Positions 58,103-64,000 of a DNA stretch of 64,000 nt are shown piece after piece (positions within the stretch are counted from its first letter, which is position 1; each line of letters begins with the position of its first letter). The notes beneath the pieces were generated by a model. It made no database searches, had not been told where the DNA came from, and saw only the letters and a list, made by a program, of their open reading frames with translations. Position numbers and translations under genes: made by a program. Source of the DNA: Petunia secreta (Eukaryota > Streptophyta > Magnoliopsida > Solanales > Solanaceae); the NCBI GenBank assembly GCA_029990175.1, contig JARKIP010000028.1, forward strand, positions 9,426,501 to 9,490,500, in the 5' to 3' direction.

Positions 58103-61018
58103 CTAGGTAGAGTTGCCGCCGTGATGACTTGTCCTTGGCCATAGTCCCATTCCCTTCGATGAATATTCAACCGCCTCTCTAGTTAGGCCTTTTGTAAGCG
58201 GATCCGCCACATTATCCCTTGACTTCACGTAGTCAATGGTGATAATTCCTCTAGAGAGTAGGTCCCTAACGGTTTTATGCCTTCGTCGTATGTGACGATT
58301 CTTACCGTTATACATGACATTCCTCGCTCTTCCTGTAGCCGATTGACTATCACAATGTATTGGTGTCAACGGTTTAGGCCAGAACGGAATGTCTTCCAAA
58401 AAGTTCCAAAGCCATTCAGCTTCTTCACCGGCTTTATCTAAAGCTATGAATTCAGCTTCCATAGTAGAGCGGGCAATACACGTTTGCTTGGACGATTTCC
58501 AAGACATCGCTCCTCCACCAAGTGCGAAAATATATCCACTTGTGGACTTAGAATCAGTTGTGCCGGTGATCCAATTGGCATCACAATATCCTTCAATGAC
58601 TGCAGGATACTTGTTATAATGCAATGCAAAGTTTTGTATTTTAAATACCCCAAAACACGTTTCATTGCCATCTAATGGGTTTGATTGGGATTACTCGTGT
58701 ATCGACTTAATTTACTTATAGCACAAGCTATATCTGGTCGAGTACAATTCATGACGTACATCAAACTTCCCAAAACACGAGCATAATCCCATTGCGATGT
58801 GCTTTGACCTTTGTTCTTCTTAAGAGCAAGGTTTACATCAATAGGAGTCTTTGAAACTTTAAAATCCAAATATTTAAATTTTTCAAGCACACTATTGATG
58901 TAGTGAGTTTGAGACAACGCCAGACCTTGAGGAGTCCTATGGATCTTAACACCCAGAATTAAGTCCGCAACTCCTAAGTCTTTCATATCAAATTTTCTAG
59001 TCAGCATGCGCTTTGTAGCATTTTCATTGGCAATGTCATTGCTCATTATCAACATGTCGTCCACATATAAGCAAACAATGACTACAAAATTAGGAGTGTT
59101 CTTAATGTAGACACATTTGTCACACTCGTTAATTTTAAAGCCATTTGACAACATTGTATGATCAAATTTCGCATGCCATTGTTTAGGTGCTTGTTTTAGT
59201 CCATAAAGCGACTTAACAAGTTTACACACCATCTTTTCTTTACCTGGAACCACAAACCCTTCAGGTTGTTCCATATAAATTTCTTCCTCCAAATCCCCGT
59301 TTAAGAATGCTGTCTTAACGTCCATTTGATGGATTTCAAGACCATACACTGCGGTTAACGCTATTAACATACGTATGGATGTTATTCTGGTTACCTGCGA
59401 GTATCCGTCAAAGTAGTCAAGACCTTCTTGTTGTCTATATCCTTTAACAACAAGCCTTACCTTGTACTTGTCAATAGTGCCATCAGCTTTGATTTTCCTT
59501 TTGAAAATCCACTTAGAACCTAATGGATAATTTCCAGGAGGAAGATCAACAAACTCCCAAGTATGGTTGCTCAAAATAGATTCTATTTCACTATTGACTG
59601 CCTCTTTCCAAAATGGAGAGTCTGAAGAAGACATTGCTTCTTTAAACGTCCGAGGCTCACTTTCCAAAAGAAAAGTGACAAAGTCATCTCCAAATGAAGT
59701 AGAAGTTCTTTGACGCTTGCTTCGTCTTGGTTCTTCCTCATTTGGTGACTTTCCTTTGTTTCCTTCCCGAGGTCGTTTGGATCTTTCACCAACTGACTCA
59801 CATTCCTTCTTATACGGATATATCGTTTCAAAGAATTCATCATTATCTGATTCCATCACCGTATTAACATGAATGTCGGGATTTTCTGATTTATGAACTA
59901 GAAACCGATATGCTTTACTGTTTATAGCATACCCAATGAAAACACAATCAATTATTTTCGGTCCAATCTTAACCCTTTTGGGTTTTGGGACTTGTACTTT
60001 TGCCAAACACCCCCACACTTTGAAGTAATTCAAGTTGGGCTTCCTTCCTTTCCACTTTTCATAAGGAATGGACAGTGTTTTGCTATGGGGAACTCGATTG
60101 AGTATTTGATTAGCCGTGAATAAGGCTTCTCTCCACAAGTTCTAGGGTAGACCCGAACTTATCAACAAGGCATTCATCATCTCCTTTAAAGTTCGATTTT
60201 TCCTTTCCGCAATCCCATTAGATTGAGGCGTGTAGGGGGGCAGTTGTTTAATGAATAATGCCATATTCCAAACACACTTGTTCAAAAGGAGATTCATATT
60301 CTCCACCCCTATCACTTCTTATCATTTTGATCTTTTTGGTAAGTTGCGTTTCAACTTCATTTTTGTATTGCTTGAATGCGTCAATTGTCTCATCTTTACT
60401 ACTAAGTAAATAAACATAGCAGTAATGAGTGTTATCGTTAATAAAAGTTATGAAATACTTCTTTCCATCGCGAGATGGTATTGACTTCATGTCACAAATG
60501 TCCGTATGAATTAAGTCTAATTGTTTCGCATCCCTTTCAATTGACTTGTAAGGGTGTTTCGTATATTTAGACTCAACACATATTTGACATTTTGACTTCT
60601 CGCAATCAAATTTAGGCAATACTTCCAAATTGATCATTTTTCGCAAGGTTTTATAATTGACATGTCCCAAACGAGAATGCCACAAATTATTTGATTCAAG
60701 TAAATAGCAAGAAGCTGCAGTTTTATTCATATTGTCAATGACCATTACATTGAGTTTGAAAAGGCACTCAGTCAGGTAATCTTTTCCTACATACAGCTCA
60801 TTCTTAGTTATTACAACTTTGTCAGAGATAAACACACACTTAAACCCATTTTTAACGAGAAGTGCAGTTGACACCAAGTTCTTCCTTATTTCAGGAACGT
60901 GAAGAACATTGTTCAGAGTCACAACCTTGCCAGACGTCATCTTGAGGAATATTTTTCCATATCCCTCAATTTTTGCCATTGCAGAATTGCCCATAGAGAG
61001 CGCCTCATCAGGTCCAGC
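58103..61018 (-). pseudogene. Copia element 2 pol, 5'-truncated and frameshifted
   Basis: Reading leftward: protease remnant and GAG-pre-integrase (LWHSRLGHVNYKTLRKM), integrase to about 60248 (KMIRSDRGGEYESPF), a frameshift at a run of six G (60234-60239, plus strand), then the end of integrase and reverse transcriptase (60138-58672, VCLYVDDMLIMSND, LYGLKQAPKQW), a break near 58672, and RNase H (58624-58103, EGYCDANWITGTTDSKSTSG, VKSRDNVADPLTKGL). It is more intact than element 1 but lacks the start of pol. The open frame at 60248-61084 runs out of pol into LTR sequence and is a deletion artefact. Confidence 0.9.
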
Positions 61019-61858
61019 AGCGAACACAAAGGAACGGAGCAAATCACACGTCTTACTTAATATGCAGAAAGGAAGGGGATGCACTGAGATATGTTTTCTG
61101 TCAGTGATTTTCTCTGCCCGAGTGTTCCTATCTCTGCCCGAGGTTTCGTATCCTCTGTCCGAGGTTACGTCTCTATCAGTCTGAGTTTGAGTCTCTATGG
61201 AGTCTCTATCTCAGAGCTTTAGTCTATGTCTGTCTTCTATGTTGTCTGTCGTGATCAAGGACTGACAAATGACCAGTTTATATAGACATCCAAGGGCAGG
61301 TGAAGAGACACACCTGGTGATTAATGAGAAAACGTGGGAGACTTAATTGTCCACTAATGACTGACTTCAATGTGGAGCAATTAATCTACCACTAATGACG
61401 ACTTTAATGTGGAGGAATTAATCTACCACTAATGACCGACATTAATGAGAAGACGTGGAGGGAAAACGTGGAGGAACTAATCTGTTGATGTTGCTTCAGC
61501 TGCCCGGGTACTGAACTCACTTCAGCTGCCCGTTGCTGATCTCACTTCAGCTGCGCGTTACACAAACGGAGCTGCCCGGATAAAATATTAATTATTAATA
61601 TTTTAGTCTTGTTGGTTCAAAAAGTTAAGTCAATCAATTGACCAAATCCAAATCCAAATCCGAAGCCGAGACGAGCGACAGCGCGAGGCTTCCCTTCTTC
61701 TCAACCCTTTTAAGAGCTAAGAGAAGTAAATCTCTATTTAAACCCAATAAAATCCTTTTCCTCTACCAATGTGGGAGAAAGTGCATTTTCCTACAAAAGG
61801 GAACCTTTTTCACCTTTTCACCCATTTCCCATTCACATCCTTCCATTAAACCCCAACA
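61019..61858 (-). repeat. Partial 5' LTR of copia element 2 (840 bp)
   Basis: It matches the inner part and right end of 56499-57545, from GCGAACACAAAGGAACGG to CCCCAACA. The first 210 or so bases are missing. Confidence 0.88.
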
Positions 61859-61863
61859 GAAAC
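61859..61863. repeat. Right TSD (GAAAC) of copia element 2
   Basis: Matches 56494-56498. Confidence 0.88.
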
Positions 61864-62089
61864 TAATAGATTCATGAATGTGTTTGCACCTTGATATCTT
61901 GTGGATAAATATGGACACAAAATAACCATTCAAAAATAAATGTATTACTACAATTTAGTGGAAACAACTCTTGTCTGTCGACAAACTTAACAAATGAATC
62001 ACATTACCTATCTCCTAACTTTTGAATTCTTCAATAGTAGAAAATAATAAGTAACTTCTTACTGTGGATAGTAAAATTAGCATGAAAAA

Positions 62090-62700
62090 GACAGTGAAAA
62101 AGATCAATAACTTGACATGAACTTCAAGCAAAGACACCAAAAGATTCCTCAATCTGATGTTTGATGTTTCTACAAGTGGATTCTATGCTAAGGCATTTCA
62201 TATTGTTGATGTTGATTTTGGATGAGGAATGAGCGACTCTGGTTTAATTTTTGAGAGAACTGTCACTATCGATTTCTCCACATCACATAAATTTGAGTTG
62301 CTATATAGTAATTAATTCACCATTTTATTCCTTCGCACTTTGATTTTTGGTTGGTCTCTCTACACACACATAACTTCCATCGTTTTCTTTAAAAATTTAT
62401 TTGCATACTTCCAAAAAATTAGGGATGATAAAAAATTATGTTTCTTAGTAATTAATTCTAGGATATCTTTAGGTCATGCAATAGCCAGGGGATTGCTTTT
62501 TGTGATTTTATTTGGCGATATAATTCACAATGAGGAAAGATTATCTCTGTATGGTTGGAGATGAATAAAAGTGATAAATCAAAAATAATTTGGACCAGGT
62601 AAACAATAAGTAGATAATTCACAATGGATTTTTAAAAAGAAACTAAATCCAAAGTATCTTGTAAGTGTGTTTTGTCTAATGATAATTTTCCAATAATGAA
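62090..62700. repeat. Duplicated block, right copy (matches DNA upstream of FRO)
   Basis: Same order and orientation as 50080-50775, with point changes and small gaps. Noncoding. It suggests the region upstream of a second FRO gene continuing past the window. Confidence 0.85.
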
Positions 62701-63750
62701 AGTTTTTTTTAAGAAAGAATATAATTAACTAAAAAAATTTGATAATAACAATAATCATCGAGTGTGTTTTGGTGAAGCTTAGGAAATTTTTGGTTCATGT
62801 TTTGTCAACATGACAACATTTGTCAGTAAAAATTTACAAACGAGAAGTTTAGTAATTTGTGAAAAGTTGTATGTTAGCATTTCTTTTCTTCCTAGTTTAA
62901 CAAAATTATTTATCAATATTTTTTTCTAGAACTTGTCTCTACTCTATACTATCAGTTAAGTTTTAAACGGAATACTATGCATTATATTTTTGTTGCATCA
63001 CCACAAAGTATAGCTTAAACAAAGTAATATACCATCATCCAGCCTTATGAAATTTTCCTTCTCAAAAGTAAATATTATAGAAACTCAAACAAAAAAGCTA
63101 GCTTCAAGGACGAACTTAATTCATAAATCATCAAATTATAAAAGTAAGTCAAATAACACAACTATGATATGTTATTGGCTTCTTTAGCCATGCAAGCAAG
63201 GGTTATTGGTATGCCAATTCCTTCGTGCTGATCTGAAGTTCTGAACTCCCAACAATGTTGAAGTTGTGGATTATGCCTTTGATTTACACTGGAAAAGATA
63301 AATTAACGTATTGGATATGAATATTACAGAACTTTTGGAATTATTCTATAATGTTAGAAGAATGATGGAAATAAATATAAGAGGACGAAGGGCAAGTTTT
63401 TACGGCAACCATATGACTTTAATGCTATAATGTTTGGAATTTGGAATTATGCTATATTGTTTTATGACTTCAATTCCTTATTAAATTTTTTTATTTTTTA
63501 AAAATTGGACTCCTAATTAATATACTATGGTTTATCTTCTATAGTTAAATTAATTAGACTTGGTTTAAACACCCGGTGCGGGTAAGTTTTTACCCTCTAT
63601 ATTCTCACAGTTTGCACTCTATAATCGTGTTTTCTCCATTATTCACAGAGAATCATTGTAAATTTTTCTCCTTATAGTTTATGAATGAATTAATATTACA
63701 TTATTAATCTATACATATATTCATTTAAAACACGTTGCATATATTGGTAT
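62701..63750. other. Intergenic, no gene seen; single MITE arm at 63569-63595
   Basis: AT-rich. CACCCGGTGCGGGTAAGTTT matches one arm of the short MITE at 35670-35853. The other arm was not found. No coding region. Confidence 0.45.
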
Positions 63751-64000
63751 ATAATTAAGTTATTCTGGTATATTATATACTGATATACGGCATACATATA
63801 TGGTAAATCATTTTATATTATTAGTATGTTTTATACTATATTCCTTTGAAACATTGATTAAGTTATTCTAATATACCATAAACTGATATACGGTATACGT
63901 ATATGGTAAACCATTAATATACCTATAATATATATTATATTATTAGTATATTATCTTAAATAATCCTAATAAACTAGTATATACGAGTATCTAGTAAATC
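63751..64000. repeat. AT-rich tandem repeat, about 105-bp unit, runs off the right edge
   Basis: ATTAAGTTATTCTGGTATAT...GATATACGGCATACATATATGG is repeated about 105 bp further on as ATTAAGTTATTCTAATATAC...GATATACGGTATACGTATATGG. A third, weaker start may follow at 63970. The full size is unknown. Confidence 0.65.

Larger units (their letters stand above)
56499..61858 (-). mobile_element. Ty1-copia retrotransposon, copy 2 (5.4 kb, minus orientation, gag deleted)
   Basis: Same family as 16819-23854, by end sequences, pol and polypurine tract (TGGGGGAT next to 57545). It is bounded by a complete left LTR and a partial right LTR, with TSD GAAAC. At 61018/61019 the pol protease region (GPDEALS reading backward) joins directly to the middle of an LTR at GCGAACACAAAGG, so gag, the leader and about 210 bp of the 5' LTR are missing. 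The outer ends and TSD are intact, so the loss happened after insertion or came with an already deleted parent. Confidence 0.92.

Noticed and set aside
60248..61084. 278-codon ORF starting in the LTR as a possible new gene
   Set aside because: It is a deletion-made fusion of LTR sequence and copia pol.

Overview
This window is plant nuclear DNA, from a dicot and probably an asterid of Solanaceae type. It has AT-rich intergenic DNA, many-exon genes with GT-AG introns, Ty1-copia elements, Mutator-like (MULE), PIF/Harbinger, hAT and Stowaway-like elements, and four ordinary plant housekeeping or receptor genes. The family placement is inference from gene and MITE types.

Layout. A 0.7-kb PIF/Harbinger MITE lies at 460-1152. 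Positions 1619-15497 are one very large MULE of about 13.9 kb, delimited by a 9-bp target-site duplication and degenerate terminal inverted repeats. It carries, on the minus strand, a mudrA-type transposase (DDE, SWIM and zinc-knuckle parts). On the plus strand it has a five-exon gene combining a DUF1985 domain with a C48/Ulp1-like protease. It also has three small coiled-coil ORFs, a GRF zinc-finger/membrane-anchor gene, duplicated promoter and 3'-end modules, and a tandem duplication. Its noncoding DNA is visibly loaded with the word GAACAT(C)/(G)ATGTTC. Positions 16819-23854 hold a Ty1-copia retrotransposon (minus orientation, TSD GTACT) with a nested hAT-like MITE. A Stowaway-like MITE precedes it.

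The gene block follows. An LRR receptor kinase of the LRR-VIII-1/HPCA1 type lies at about 25838-34635 (minus). A HhH-GPD DNA glycosylase lies at 37696-40033 (plus, 5 exons, 480 aa). A zeta-class glutathione S-transferase/maleylacetoacetate isomerase lies at 41882-46415 (minus, about 10 exons). A ferric-chelate reductase (FRO) lies at 52327-56079 (plus, 9 exons, 740 aa). Between them lie a 1.16-kb MULE-type element with about 100-bp TIRs and a 9-bp TSD, smaller MITEs, a degenerate minisatellite and a TA microsatellite.

A second member of the same copia family (56499-61858, TSD GAAAC) has lost gag and part of its 5' LTR. The last 2 kb repeats part of the DNA upstream of FRO, suggesting a tandem FRO paralogue just past the right edge.

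The point of most interest is the MULE. A DUF1985-containing protein together with a dense short motif in the element's own noncoding DNA resembles the VANC anti-silencing system described for Arabidopsis VANDAL MULEs, here with a different candidate motif and a C48 protease on the same polypeptide. All counts were made by eye; no alignments or database searches were run.
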